DNA of 64,000 nucleotides from NCBI RefSeq assembly GCF_020360975.1, contig NW_025408684.1, forward strand, positions 434,001 to 498,000. Direction: 5' to 3'. The notes beneath the pieces were generated by a model. It was not told the origin of the DNA, did no database searches, and was given only the letters and a program-made list of their open reading frames with translations. The stretch comes from Hirsutella rhossiliensis (Eukaryota; Ascomycota; Sordariomycetes; Hypocreales; Ophiocordycipitaceae). This document shows, piece by piece, positions 45,701 to 58,840 of this stretch. The stretch's first letter is position 1. Each line of letters opens with the position of its first letter. The position numbers were made by a program, and so were the translations under genes.

Positions 45701-46468
45701 CGCTCCGCTGAGGGCCATCAAGGTGATCCACGAGCGACCTGCGGCTCCTTGTTGGGGCTTGAGGGCCTCGTCCGGTCGCATTAACCTCTCCACGGCCAAC
45801 GTTGCTACAACGATGATGGCGGTCCCCGAGAGCCCGATGGTGACGCCACGCCTGCTGATGGCCGCCATGTTCTGGCCCAGGACCTCAAAGTCGGGGGGCG
45901 GAAAGCGATTTATCAAGAGGGCATGGTCCCGCTGCAGGGTGGTCTTTTCGCTCATGAGCTGCTCCTCGGACTTTTGCTTTGCACCGAGGCCGGTGGACGT
46001 CTCCGGAGTCGAGCCAAAGGGCGGATAGTTGAAGTCGAGCTCCTCGAGGGCATCGTCGGTGAAGTCATGGATGATGACGGGGAGGTGAGTAACGGGATCC
46101 GTCACCTCACGCTCTGCGCGCTCCCGCTTCCTGTTCTTGAGCTCCTTTCTCCGCAGCCTGGGATCCGTCGTCTCCGGGCCAACCTGGGACGTGTCCTTGA
46201 GCATCTCATTGTCATCAGTCAAGCCGCTTGGCTTCTCGCTCGTGCTTTGCGGGCCCGTGCCGGACGTCGACGGCCGCCGCTCCGGCTTGCCTTGACCCCA
46301 CGCCGGGTAGGGAGGCGGGTCATCGCCGCCGGCGTCTTGACCCTTGAGAGCCTCTTGCTGCCGGGCGGCCTTTGCCTCGCGATACCTGGATATCGTAGGA
46401 ATGGGCCGCCGGGCGCTGTAGGGGGCCTGATAGCGCCTCACGTCATCGGTGTCGTCCTTGCCCGACAT
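42736..46468 (-). CDS. MUG190-like SMP and C2-domain lipid-transfer protein
   Basis: Three exons (46468-43262, 43193-42909, 42846-42736; introns 68 and 62 bp) give 1200 aa. The N-terminal ~190 residues are charged and disordered. Two hydrophobic segments lie at about 210-270 (ISRRGVTIGLSGTAIIVVAT and SWITLMALSGAAIAILIAGV). An SMP lipid-binding domain starts with ESTAWLNSVLGSVWPLINPD and extends to about residue 560. At least two C2 domains follow: SSDPYVSVGWAKFGKVLWST, and a second starting GLLSLQIHNITGLEL. The same order is found in fission yeast Mug190 and in tricalbins/E-Syts, which hold the ER near the plasma membrane and move lipids. A direct role is inferred from domains only. The first in-frame ATG gives MSGKDD. 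Confidence 0.9.
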
Positions 46469-49400
46469 GGCTGTGAGGCGGTCCCGAGAGACGAGCCGGG
46501 AAAAATGATGTCCCGCCCTCGGCCCATCCGCGGGCGTTGAGAGAGCGAGCTCAGTTCGGTGGTGGAACGGATTTGGTAGACGTCGATCGCTGCCGCTGTC
46601 CCCCCCGAGGATGTCGAAGAGGGCAGACGAGAAATGCAGCGCGGAAGCACTGGAGGCAGATTGCGGCCACGTTACGTCATAGGGTCGCTCGCGACTCTTG
46701 GCAGAAACCACCACCGAGGCCGACGCGAAGGTCGTGGTCCAAGGAGGACCCGAGGGATTGGGATTGAGATGCAGGGATTTTGCTCAGCGGGAGAGACTAT
46801 TGTTTGCCCCAAATCATGGCAGCCGGTGGAAGAGGGGGCTGAGCTCGACTCGGTTCGAGGAAGACAGGACGTCGGCCGAAGCCACCAATCAATCAAGCCT
46901 GCGGACAGCAGCCGAAAGGATCGTTCGATGTTGGTCCAATCGGCGGCCTCAATATTAAGTTACTCTCTCACTCAACTACATTGGCACATGCACAGTATTC
47001 GACGGCAAGCCTTCCGTGGGGATGCTATTTCTTCTTCTTTCCTTCTTCCTTTTTTTCGATCCATCAATATTGACACGGAAACACAGTGAGGCAACGATGA
47101 GGTGAGAGCGAGAGGCACGACCGACGTCTGCACAGGCCTTTGGCAGACGGTGCTGGCATCTGACATGGCGAGCATGAGAGAGACACTGCGGCAGCAATCA
47201 AGTTTCCTCCCCCAGCAAACGGACTTCGACGGCTTCGACTGGCGCGTTGAAGACACGATGCCCGCAGATGCCGAGTGCGCGCGTGCCCGGGGTCCGGCGT
47301 GGGCCGTGCAGCTCGGCGGTCGCGGGGATGCGGGCATCGATCGAGTCATTTACCTATTTAAATGCGCGACGTGAGGCCTGTCGTGCTAGCCTCGGTGCCG
47401 AGTCTCTACACCAAGCAGGTGTTTCTGCACGACGGGACGATTCCGGTTTTCCTTTTGCTTTGTTCGTCTTGCCCCCCCTGTCCTTTCTTCTCTCTGCTCA
47501 AAGAAATGGAAATTGCATGGATCGACGGCCGATCGAGGAGAGAGAGGTCGCCTTCGTTCACGGGGCGGAACATGGAGGGCGTTGGCGGCCCTGCCATGTG
47601 TAGATGTGGATGGACGCGTTGCTCTCTGCTGCCCGCTCACATGCAACAACTAGGCTCCATGCTTGCCACGATGGGATCGATCGATGTGGTGGAAATCCAT
47701 GGCGGGTGTTCTGCCCTTGTCCTGTTGGGGCGGTGTGTTGGGAGGTGAGGGATGGTCCTGGAGGGATGAGGGCCCCCCCTCCATATATGTTTTCTTTCTA
47801 CCTAGTTACATACAGGACATGCTTTACATCGTCTGTGCATACGTATACTTTAGACAAGAACCCATGCGTGATAATTGAGACGGAGACACATACTGTCAGT
47901 GAGGCCCGAGGTGTGCGTGGGCGGCATATCATCGTACGATTCCCCACGGCGGGTGCGGTGCGTGCCCGACAGTGACATGCAGCCCTAAGACGATCTGGCA
48001 AGGATCAATGGATGATGGACGGGGCCTCGTCGGAAGCACGCCACAAGGCCTCGGCTGAGCTCGGACAAGGCATTCCTCGACTTGTCGAACCAGGTGCAGA
48101 TGGCCCGCGGTGCAGCAAGATGAATCAAGGACGAGAGAATGTCCGGTTTTGTCAAGTCAAACCCGGCTAGGCTTGGTGGCTGACTGGCAACAGGCAACAA
48201 TCTTCCTCGGCTCTCGGTGTTGGAATGCCCTCCTTTGGCAGCGGAGCGGCGTCTCATTCAGTCTAGACCGGCACGTCTACATTACTTGCCATACGTGGCG
48301 GCTCAGGGTGCGGTTTCGCGGGGGCTGCCTTGAACGGCTGTTGACTCGCGCCCGGGGGAGGCGTCGGCCGTTTCGGCCGTTTCACGATGCGGCCGTTTCG
48401 GCAGACGGACGAGACGGGAAGACACACAACCACTCACGCGCTACGCAGACGGCGGGGGGTCTGTCGGCCTTGGGGACAGGCCTTGAAGACAGGCCGTGCT
48501 TCTCGAGCTGCGATGACGACTCCACATCGTATCTCGTCTTCTGCACGAGGGGGTGCCGGGAGAGACAGTGAGAAACAGAGGACTGAACGGGGCGAGCATG
48601 GTCCGGCGGATCGGTCGAGCAAAAAGCCATGACGACGATAGCCTGTCTCGCCTCCACCTCATGGAGATCAGCCAACCAAGAGGAAGCTAAACCGGCGGTT
48701 TGCCGCCCGTCGGAGGTTGCGAAGCTGAATCCAGGGCTCGGGATAGGCTTACATGGTGTCGTGTTGAGTGAACTCTTCCGCCAGGGAGGGTTTTCCTTTT
48801 GGGAAGTCTGTAAGAGGCTTCAAGCGGCTTGGGCGACTGAGCGCATAACGGCCATCAGACGTCTCTGGTCTCACGGCTTTCCTCCTGCCCCATCCATCCG
48901 CTAGAGAAATCATCAAACCAGCCCATTACGCAAGGGTTCAGAGCGGACGTGATTCGCCGGGTGCAGGTTTAGCACCCTGTCCTGTCTGTGACGATGACAG
49001 GCTCGATGCCGCTGGCCAACAAAAAGGTCGTTGTAAGCGCCTTGGGCCACGCCAACCCGCAGGCCACATGACGGCTGAGCTGATGCTTGCTGGTAAGTTG
49101 GTTACAGTGTACTGTACAGTACATACCTATTATTACTGTATTGCCCAAAAAGGGTGCCTTGGCGTGCGTACAGTAGTTATTAATACAGTACAACTGCATG
49201 TAGAATTTCCAAATGTCCCCCGTCCAATGTCATGTCGCCTATCGACTGCCTTCAGGGGGTGGTTGGACGTAATTAGGTACCTAGGTATCCGTATCTGCAC
49301 TGGCATTGTTACTCGGTACGTAGTATTAATACTGTACCGGTAGAACTTGGCTTCTCAACGTCTTTCTGCTGCCTTTAGGCCCGGCTTGTTCAAGACTGCA

Positions 49401-50661
49401 CCGTTAGTGGCGCTAGGCCGCTGTGGCTGGCGCTAAACTCCGGCCAAGGAGCAAATCAGAGGAGCAAGACTCGGTATGGGAGCCTCGGGAGGAAGGTGCT
49501 ACAGAGTACCGTACCTTACAGCCAGTCTGTGTCACCAGACCATTTGATTTGGCATGCAGCAAGCAAGGAGGAAGGAGGAAGGAGGACATCGACAGAGCGC
49601 CTCTTTTCTCCCTCTTTCCCGGCCCTCTTTTCTCCTCCTCTCGTCTCAAAACCAGACTCGGCTCAAATGCTTCGTCCGTCCACCGCCTGCCGTCCGACAA
49701 CCCATCGACAACTGCCCCCGCCATCGTCGCTCACCATTGCCTCCGAGGCGAACCATAGCAGCTACTCCGAGCCAAACTCAATCAAGCGCGAGCGAGGCAA
49801 AGAGACCAACAAGTATCGGCTCTCCCTCGTCGACGCCCACATGAAACACCACGCGCAACGGCTCCTCTCCAGCCCTCTCACGCTCGGCGTCGCAACCCTC
49901 GCCGTCCTCGCCGTAGCGTCCGCCTCTCGCTCCCCCAGCGCATAACTCGGCACCGCTCCCACGTCTCATCTTGGCTGCTTTAAGCTTTTGGCCCGTACTC
50001 TCTTCGGTAGACCGTTCCGTCGCCCACCGCTGACTCTGCCCCGAGCCTCAAGTCTCCCTCCAAGTTTCATCGTCCCACGATTCCATGTGACGCCTGCCAC
50101 CACGAGAAAAGGAGGCTACGGCTCGTTGGGATCCAGGTCGGACGGATCCCTCTATCCCGCCTCCCCCCCCCCCTGGTCCAAAGTCCTACCTCGACCGAGT
50201 CTTCTTTCGCATTCGCCCTGGTTGGCCATTACTCGCCCTTCTCACCTCGTCTAAATACCCGACTCACTCTACTTTTCCTTCCACCCGAGGTCCCGCCTAT
50301 ACTTGTGTCGCCACTTCCTCCTTGTTTAATTCCCTCTTTTGTTTGTGTCTTTGCATACTCGGTTCCGGCATCGTATCAGCGCACTTGCTTCATTCAGCAG
50401 CCGACTAGCAAGAGGGGAAAGAAAAGCGTCTTCTGCCATCTTTTGGCCCATCTCCGACTGCAAACCACCGCGGCCCGCGCCCGTCTGGTCGGATTTTCCT
50501 TGGCTACAATAATATTCTCACGAACTCGGCATCCCTCTGCCGCTGCCCGTCGCCGGTCGACACGTACACTAATATCTAGAGTCCGAGCATCGCTTCCTCG
50601 ACAGGGAACCGGACTTGGCCAATCGAGCGTCAGCATCGAAACATAAAAAAGGGTGGCCATC
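46469..50661. other. Long divergent spacer between MUG190-like gene and noxA
   Basis: About 4.2 kb, the longest gene-free stretch. GTACTGTAC-type patches lie at 49090-49340. The last 1.1 kb is pyrimidine-rich and is probably the promoter and a long leader of noxA. A 92-codon frame at 49667-49945 ends in a hydrophobic stretch (LTLGVATLAVLAVASA) but has no other support. No transposon or RNA gene was recognised. Confidence 0.4.
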
Positions 50662-52526
50662 ATGGGTGGTCAGTTGGGCTATGGCGAGCTCATTCGCAAG
50701 CAGTTTACTGCGCCAAAGCTCTTATACCACTTTCTCTTCTGGTCATTCCAATGGGGCATCTTTGCATACGGATGGTACGTCTTTGCAGTCCATTACTCTG
50801 CCCAATTTCTTTTCCCCAAGAGGACGTTGCCGGGGATATCACAAGTATTAACCGCCGCCTTCACCTGCAGGTACAAGCAAGCCGCAGATTCGCGACTTGC
50901 AGGCCTCAACACTCTCAAATTCTCCGTCTGGATCTCGCGTGGTGCCGGCCTCATCCTATCCGTCGACACCATGCTGATCCTCTTGCCCGTCTGCCGCACC
51001 CTCATGCGCTGGATACGCCCCAAGCTTCGCTTTCTGCCCCTCGACGAGAATCTCTGGATGCACCGCCAGCTTGCCTACGCCATCCTCATTTTCACCGTCT
51101 TCCACGTTGGCGCCCACTATGTTAACTTTTACAATGTCGAGCAGACCCAGATTCGCCCCGTCAGCGCCCTTCAGATTCACTACGCCCAGCCTGGCGGCAT
51201 CACCGGCCACGTCATGCTGCTATGCATGCTGCTCATGTACACAACAGCCCACGCGCGTATCCGCCAGCAGTCGTTTGAGGCCTTTTGGTACACGCATCAC
51301 CTCTTCATCCCCTTCTTCTTGGCCCTCTACACCCATACTGTCGGCTGCTTCGTCCGCGACACGCCTGAGGCCTTTTCGCCCTTTGCCGGAGATCCCTACT
51401 GGGCGCACTGCATCGGCTACCTCGGCTGGCGGTGGGAGCTGTGGACGGGCGGCCTTTATCTCCTCGAGCGCCTCTATCGCGAGGTTCGCGCCCGCCGCCA
51501 GACGTCCATCACGCGAGTCGTCCGCCACCCCTACGATGTCGTCGAGATCCAATTCAACAAGCCGTCCTTCAAGTACAAGGCCGGCCAGTGGCTCTTCCTC
51601 CAGGTGCCCTCCGTTTCGCGCTACCAGTGGCATCCCTTTACCATCACGTCGTGCCCCTTTGACCCCTACGTCTCCGTGCACGTCCGCCAGGTGGGCGACT
51701 TCACCCGCGCCCTCGGTGATGCGACTGGCGCCGGCGGAGCCCAGGCCAAGCTCTACGACGGATTCGACCCCATGGGCATGTACGAGGTGGCCCTACAGAA
51801 CGGCGAGCAGATGCCCGCACTGCGTATCGACGGGCCCTACGGCGCTCCGGCTGAGGATGTCTTTGAGAACGAAATCGCCGTCCTCATCGGCACCGGTATC
51901 GGCGTCACTCCTTGGGCCTCGATCCTCAAGAACATCTGGCACCTGCGCAACTCGCCCAACCCCCCGACCCGCCTGCGCCGCGTCGAGTTCATCTGGGTCG
52001 CCAAGGACACGGGCTCCTTTGAGTGGTTCCAAACGCTGCTTTCCTCGCTCGAGGACCAGTCCAAGGAGGCCGCGCGCCTGCCCGGCTCCTCGGGCGTCGA
52101 GTTCCTCAAGATCCACACGTACCTGACCCAGAAGCTCGACATGGACACGACGCAGAACATCGTGCTCAATAGCGTCGGTGCCGAGATGGACCCCCTGACG
52201 GAGCTGCAATCGCGCACACAGTTCGGCCGCCCCGACTTCAAGCGCCTCTTTACGACGATGCGCAACGGCATTCTCGACAGGACGTACCTCAACGGGCTCG
52301 AGGGGAGCATGCGGACGACTGTCGGTGTTTACTTTTGCGGTCCCTCAACAGCTGGTAAGGGCACCTCTCTATTTCCCCTCGCCCGTCGTCGTATGCCGTG
52401 GGCGCAACGACCAAGGAGTCAAGGCAATGTCGCTAACGGCGTTCAACAGCTCGCGACATCAAGCTGGCGTGCAAGTCGGCTACGGCGCCCGAAGTCAGGT
52501 TTCGTTTCTGGAAGGAGCACTTTTAA
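50662..52526 (+). CDS. noxA: NADPH oxidase A (superoxide-generating)
   Basis: Three exons (50662-50774, 50871-52354, 52450-52526; introns 96 and 95 bp) give 557 aa, matching fungal NoxA (Nox1) nearly end to end. Six membrane helices with paired haem histidines are visible (WMHRQLAYAILIFTVFHVGA and FWYTHHLFIPFF). FAD binding is shown by HPFTITSCP and NADPH binding by GTGIGVTPWASIL and YFCGPS; the protein ends RFWKEHF. NoxA has no EF-hand or long N-terminal extension, which separates it from NoxC and NoxB. The enzyme makes superoxide with NoxR and Rac and drives sexual development, hyphal fusion and infection structures in various fungi. The upstream frame begins with GTG; the first ATG at 50662 gives the usual short N-terminus. 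Confidence 0.97.
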
Positions 52527-53571
52527 ACGCGCCTCTGGTCGGCGGCTTGTGTTGCGTAGTGTACTTGATATCACGAATCTGAAGGGCGTTTTGCGTTTGT
52601 CCAAGCTGGTTTCTTGAACGCGATGTGTATCGGTGTGCCGGCCCGTGCTCTAACTCATGTCTATGTTTTGCTGGCGTCTAGGTGCTTGCCTGTGTGTAAT
52701 TGTTGCATATGCTCTCGTGGCACGCCAGCCACGTGAGATGTTTGTCGAGCTTTGTCCGGCGAGGGAGCTGCATTTCACGATGACCGGCCCCATCTCCAAG
52801 TGCCGATGATTGGCAGACACATACAACATGGCTATGCGGCCAAAGCCATGCGAGGCATAGACGACAGAAGACACGTGGAAAGATGCAGCAACAGATTGTA
52901 GCGGGACGCGACGCATCGACGACGACAAGGTCACTGTAATCGATTCAATGAAGCAACCACCTGAGGGCCCTTATCCCCCCCTTTCCGTCCCCCACCTCCT
53001 TTACTCGTCCGAGATTGGATGGCGTTTGACATGCCCAATCCAATCCCCCCTCCCGACGACGACGAAATTCCAGAAAATAGAAACGAGGCTATGTATCTGG
53101 AAAGAAAAAATACCACCCTAGATCCCAGGTATACGCAGAAGAGACATGGTATTTTCCCCGGCCCCGTCTAGTATATGTGTGCTCCTCCGAGGCATGAAAA
53201 TAAAATCGTGTATCGAGCGGGTTTGAAAAGAGAAGTGGGGGGGGAAGAGACGCAGTGCAAAGCCCTGGTTTGCATCCCCGATTCCCCGAGTTATGACGGT
53301 ATTGGAAATGGTTTCCAGTTCTCCCACATGTTTCGTCGAGACGCCTTCCCTTCCTTCGTAAATACGGACTCAAGTCTTCAAAACGACCAGACAATTCGTG
53401 ACGCTGCTTTGCAAGAGGATGTGTCGACGCTATTTCCCGTCCAACGCCCGTTCATCATGATGCAACGCATGGCGTTAGAAAAGGCTCCTTACCAGGCCGA
53501 GCCGCTAAAGAAGTGCAAAACAAAAGCTCAAATGTAAAAGGCTCCTCAACTCTCGTCCCCATTGTGAAATT
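52527..53571. other. Convergent 3' spacer of noxA and the histidine kinase
   Basis: No gene or repeat recognised in about 1 kb. Confidence 0.4.
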
Positions 53572-56500
53572 TCAAGGCGTGCTGGCGCTGAGATTGCTCG
53601 TCTCGCTCTTCAGTTTGTTCACGTTTTCCTCTGTGAGGGCCTCGCCAGCTGGAGGATCTTGAAACGAGTTGCCCCTATAGATGGTTGGGCCGCCGGCGGC
53701 GTCAATCAGTTTGGTCTCCTGGAGCATGTTGGACCATTCCCTTTCGCCCTCTGGCCGCCTCAGCTGCGGAACCTCTGCCGCGGCGGGCGAGTCAAAGGGT
53801 GACGCCTCGTGCTGCCCGTTTGTCGTCGTCAGCGGCCGCGGCGTGACCGGGCTGTTGTGGAATTCGTCCGGGTTTTGTTCCTCGACCGTCGTCGCCACAT
53901 CCTCCATCTCGATCCCAATATGCGGGATGTCGGCGTTGTCGCAGCGTTCACTCACCCCCGAGCAGTCCGAGGCCATGGTGACGTCGCGAAGGCTGGGGGG
54001 GCGCCGCCGCATGGTGCACCACCTGATGAGCATTTTTTCCAGTATATTCATTGTTACCGGCTTGGCTAGATAATCGTCCATGCCGGCCTTTTTGCACTTC
54101 TCGCGGTCACCCTGGATAGCCGAGGCAGTCATGGCGACAATGGGCACGTCCTGGAGAAGCGCCTTGTACGGCGGGTGATGCCGCAGCAGATGCGTGCACT
54201 TGTAGCCGTCAATGATGGGCATCTGAACATCCATGAGGATGATGGCGGGCTTTGCGTTGCGCCCTTGGGATGCGCCCATGAGGTAGTCGAGGGCTTCCTT
54301 GCCGTTCCACGCCGCCGTGACCTGAAAGCCCAGCTTGCCGATGGTCTTGGTGGCAATCTTCTGGTTCACAGGGCTAGGCGCGTAGTCAGTAAGCGGTAGG
54401 CCTACAGGGCCAGTGTTGTTTGGGGGACTCACTTGTCCTCGACGACTAGGATATGCATCGTCGCCCGTTCCGACCGAGGCAGCTCGTGGTCTACGTTGGG
54501 AGGCGTGCGTGTAGACGGGCGTCGAAGAGGGAACGAGGACGAGAGCGGGATTCCATCCGAGCCGGTAGAGGTGCCGGCCACATGTTCGTATTCTGAGCTG
54601 TTGCACGACAAGCTCAGTTCCGACTGCAACCGATCGGGTATGGCGCCGCTCTGCACCAGGCTCGTGTCGCGCGGGCCGTGTGGTTTGTTGAATGGGATCC
54701 AGAAGGTGGCCGTCGTGCCCGTTCCTACCGTCGATTCCAGGCTGATGCGGCCACGCATCAGATCCAACAAGTTCTTGCAGATGGTGAGTCCCAGGCCGGT
54801 CCCGCCAAACCGCCGCGCCGTGGATGCGTCGCCTTGGCTGAAGGGCTGAAACAGCTTCCTATGCACATCGTCTTGGATGCCGATTCCAGTGTCCTCGACC
54901 ATGAACTTTATTTCGATGGAGTCCGCTGTCTCCTTCTCTTTGACCGCCGAAAATCGCACATAGCCCTGAGTCGTGAACTTGATGCTGTTGGTCAGGAGGT
55001 TGGTGATGATCTGGCGAACCCGGCCAGGGTCTCCAATGACAACCATTTCGTTTTCGATGTCTCCGCCGATGTCCGCTTGGAAATCCAGGTTTTTGCGCTC
55101 GACGGCGAACTTGAGCATGCGAACCACTTCCTTGACGATGAGGGACAACGAGAACTGGACCTCCTCGATGTCCAGGTGCCCAGACTCAACCTTTGAAAAG
55201 TCGAGGATGTCGTTGATGACGGTGAGCAGGGAAGTGGCGGAGCTCTGGATGTTATCGACGTAGTCGCGCTGCTCCTCATCGAGCTCCATATCACCCAGCA
55301 ACTCGGCCATGCCCAGCACACCCGTGATGGGCGTCCGAATCTCGTGTGACATGTTGGCGAGAAACTGACTCTTGAGCCTATTCGCCTCCTTGGCCGCCGC
55401 CTCGTTTGCCATGGCTCGACGCTTCTCCCGGGATTGCTCTCGTATGGCCTCTTCCCTCTCCTTGAGCTCCGTCACGTCCATGATGACGCCAATGACTCCC
55501 TCGACGCAACTCTGGCCAGTACTCTTGCCGTCCTGCGACTTTTTGCCGTATATGGGCAGAAATCGAGTGCGATAGTAACGGTCATCTTGTCTCGCGTCAG
55601 CTTCTCCTCGGGACAACTTTATGAGACGTTATGCATACCAATTGCATGCTCCTCGACATCCTCTGTCGACTTGCCGTCGAGAATGTCCTCGATTGGCCGA
55701 AGAAACTCGGGTCGTTCGCCTTCGGGGAGCTGTTCGGTCAGGCGATTGAAGACGGTGTACATGTTCTCGCCAATGAACCATCGGCTCCCATCGTGATTCT
55801 CCTCATAGGTATTGTTCCAAATCAGTGCGCCCTCGAGCATGGTGACCAGGCGGCCAGGGTCCACGGTGAAGATGGTGACATGGGAATGGGCGATGACACT
55901 GAGCAGCTGTTGCCGGGTGCGCTTGGCGGCGAACTTGGTCTCCATGCTTTCGTGAACGTCGGTGCATGTTCCTATGTCTCAAGTCAGATGCAAGCTCGGC
56001 AACGTCACCGGCCACGTATCAACTCACCAAACCACTTCTCGATCTCACCCGTGTCCTTGTTTCGCACGGCCAGGGCACGTCCCAGGAACCACCTCCACTC
56101 TCCTTCCTTGCTGCGACAGCGGTACTCGGCCATGTACGGGTCGCCGGTACGTAGGGAATGGTACCAACGAGTCATCGTCTCTTGCGTGTCGTCAGGGTGG
56201 AAGGGCTTCTGCCACCTCAGGCCCAGAGACTCGGCCGGTGTCAGGCCCGTGTAGGAATACCATCGCGTGTTGAAGAAGTCGCACAGCCCGTCTGGCGTTG
56301 CTGTCCACACGAGCTGTGGCATGGTATCGCAGATGAGCTTGAACCGCTCGTCGTCGCGCTCCTTGATTTGCGTCATCTCCTCGGTCATAATGGTGACGTC
56401 ATGGCCCGTCACCACGCCTGCAAGAAACTCGCCCGTGTTGTCGTCTCGAATCGCCTCGCCGAGAACATCGAGGACGACTTTCTTCCCCTCTCCATCGTAC

Positions 56501-57873
56501 ATGCCGACGCGCATGCTGGCGAAGGGCGCCTCGGTCCTGAGGAGGATTGACATGGGATACTCGCTGACATGCAGCTCCCTGGAGAAGTCGTCGGCCCACA
56601 GCTGCCACTTAGCCAGCAGGTCGAAGCCATCAGCAGTCGCATCCAGGACTGCATCGGGGGCGAGCAGGAGCCTCGAAGCCTTGTTGGGAAACGCGACGCT
56701 ACCGTCTTTCCACATGGCCAATATGGGCATCTGCGTGTTGTCGAGGAGCGCGTCCTTCATCAGCGTGATCTTTTGGAGCAGCGACGGGGTGCTCGAATGC
56801 GAAGTCAACGACGGCGGGCCCATCGGGGGAAAGGGGCTCGACGACATTGTGACGACACCGGGGCTATGAAACGAGGGCGAGCTTGAGTCGCGGCTCGAGG
56901 CCACCGAGGAAGGATTCGAGTGGCTAATGGATTTCCGATCGGCGGCCTCGAGGAGGCTTGATCTCGCGATCGGTTTTCTGGAGTGCAGTGGGATCGAGGG
57001 ATGCGACTGAGTGTTGGTGAAGGTCAGTGTAAAGTAGGTTTGCCGTTCCTCGACTTCCCAAATCGTGATGATCATCTTGGCAAAGGCTTGGTACTCGGAT
57101 TCCTTGGACTTGAGGCGGCTGTCAAAGGTAGTCTTGGACAAGTCCTTGCGGCTAATCACCACGTCGACGACGGCATCTCTGTTGGGCTGCCCGGGGGCGT
57201 CGTCGCGCCGGGCAAAGCTGCCCAGAGATGCGATGGTCGGGGTGGCGTCGCCTCCCGAGCGGGAGTTTGTTCGTCTCGGCTCCGCAGCAGGTGGCCGAAC
57301 GCCGATGTCGTGGACGAGGGAGTCGAGGAAGGACTCCCACGATATCCACACAGGCCGGCCTTCCTGCAGCATATCGATACCGACTTGGGACAGCGTCTGG
57401 CCGCGCAGGCGCTCTAGGGTAGCCGTGGCGTCATATGGATCAACGTCATCAGTGACGGTGCCCATGATCCTGCCCATGGCTTCGTTGGCTAGAACAACGG
57501 TCTTGAGGTTATTCAAGACGATGGTGGGGATGGGGAGATACTGCATGGCGGAGAAGGCGAGCTGGCCGGGGGAAATGGAGGGCATGGCCAGGCGAAAGGG
57601 GCTTTGCGACTGCGAGCGAGACCTATCGAGATGGAGGCCGAGGGGGTCCCGGAGGAAGCGTCCTCGTGCGCCGGTCGAGCCCGGGCTGCCGTCGCGATGA
57701 GTTTTCAAGGCATCGCCGAGAGGCCCACCGATGGGCCGGGAGGAATCGGTCCAGGCAGACGCCGCCTGCTGCGCGGCCAGGACCGGGTTCTCGGGGAAGC
57801 CATCGGGGGCAGGGAGAAGGCGACTGTCAGCTCGTGTCTGGCTGCTCTCGCCGGTTTTCTCAGTCGGGCTCAT
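53572..57873 (-). CDS. PAS-domain hybrid histidine kinase
   Basis: Four exons (57873-56028, 55971-55639, 55585-54433, 54373-53572; introns 56, 53 and 59 bp) give 1377 aa. The N-terminal ~480 residues contain a PAS-like region ([20 protein letters not shown]) and Ser-rich linkers. A canonical PAS/PAC unit lies at about 520-610 ([19 protein letters not shown]) and another sensor segment at about 625-725. The kinase core has the phospho-acceptor His in [15 protein letters not shown] (about residue 807), N-box [12 protein letters not shown], and G-boxes DTGIGI and GGTGLGLTI. The receiver domain has the Asp in ILMDVQMP (about 1159) and Lys in YLAKPV. All phosphorelay residues are present. It should signal through an HPt protein to SKN7/SSK1-type regulators. 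The stimulus and the fungal HHK group are not assigned. Confidence 0.95.
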
Positions 57874-58807
57874 GTCGGACCCGGCACTCCGTTACATGGA
57901 GGGTCAGGCGGCCGTCCACGACCGGGAAAAGGGACGGGAGGCGGAGGTTTGGTCGAGAGAGGTGGAGAGGGAGCGCTCAGGTCAGTCGGCAGGGCAGGGG
58001 CGTTGCGACGAAAGGAGGAAGAGCGAAAGCAGCAAGAGGCGTCGAGGGACGAAACATGGCGTAACAGCGGCGGGCGAGATTCGGCGTTGGGTTGCTGCGG
58101 GAGCTCGGGAGCTGGCGGGCTGGGAGCTCCAACTCAGCCAGCAGCTAGCCCGGATGGCAGGATCGACGGCGGTGGGATGCGAGCAGACCTGAGAAATCGA
58201 GCGGGCAGAGCTTGGTAAAAGGTGAATGTGGCGGCCGAGGACGAGGCCGGGAAGAAACGGGTGGATGGTGGTTGACGTCGGGGCGCGAGAGAGGGGAGGA
58301 GAAAGAGAGGTCTCAGGCCAGTCTCCAGCCTAGAGCGAGGAGGCAAGAAGACGGCCTAGGCCTGGGTTCGGGCTGTGGGGAGGGAAGGAAGGGGGGGGGG
58401 CGGGGAAGAAGGGGGAAGGCCCATGTGCAAGTTTAGGTTGTAATAGTAGTCGGCATTTTAGCTATGGTAGAGGCTCGGTGGATGCGGATCCGATGGAGGG
58501 GGGACCCTGAACAAGGGCCATGTATGGGGTACCTGCGGCTCCTGTGTGCAGCACGTGCTTGGCCAGCACCGTGGCTCGCCTGGGGCGACCTGCTCTGGCC
58601 TGTACAGGATACATGCACCCCGAAGAAGAGCCTAACTGGAACACGGCGAACGTGTCCCGGAGGCGCGGCCCGCAGCACGCTTACGCCGTGTGTCTTTATT
58701 CTGCGTCTTGTTAGCAAGACAAGGACAGAGAGGAATGAAGGAGAAAATAGCAGAGACCTTCATCAGAGCGGGGCGGCGGACGCGGAAAGCTATGAAAAGC
58801 AGGGGGG

Positions 58808-58840
<33 letters not shown>

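Noticed and set aside
49667..49945. 92-codon frame with a C-terminal hydrophobic stretch
   Set aside because: No family match; may be an upstream ORF or chance frame in the noxA leader, so not called as a gene.
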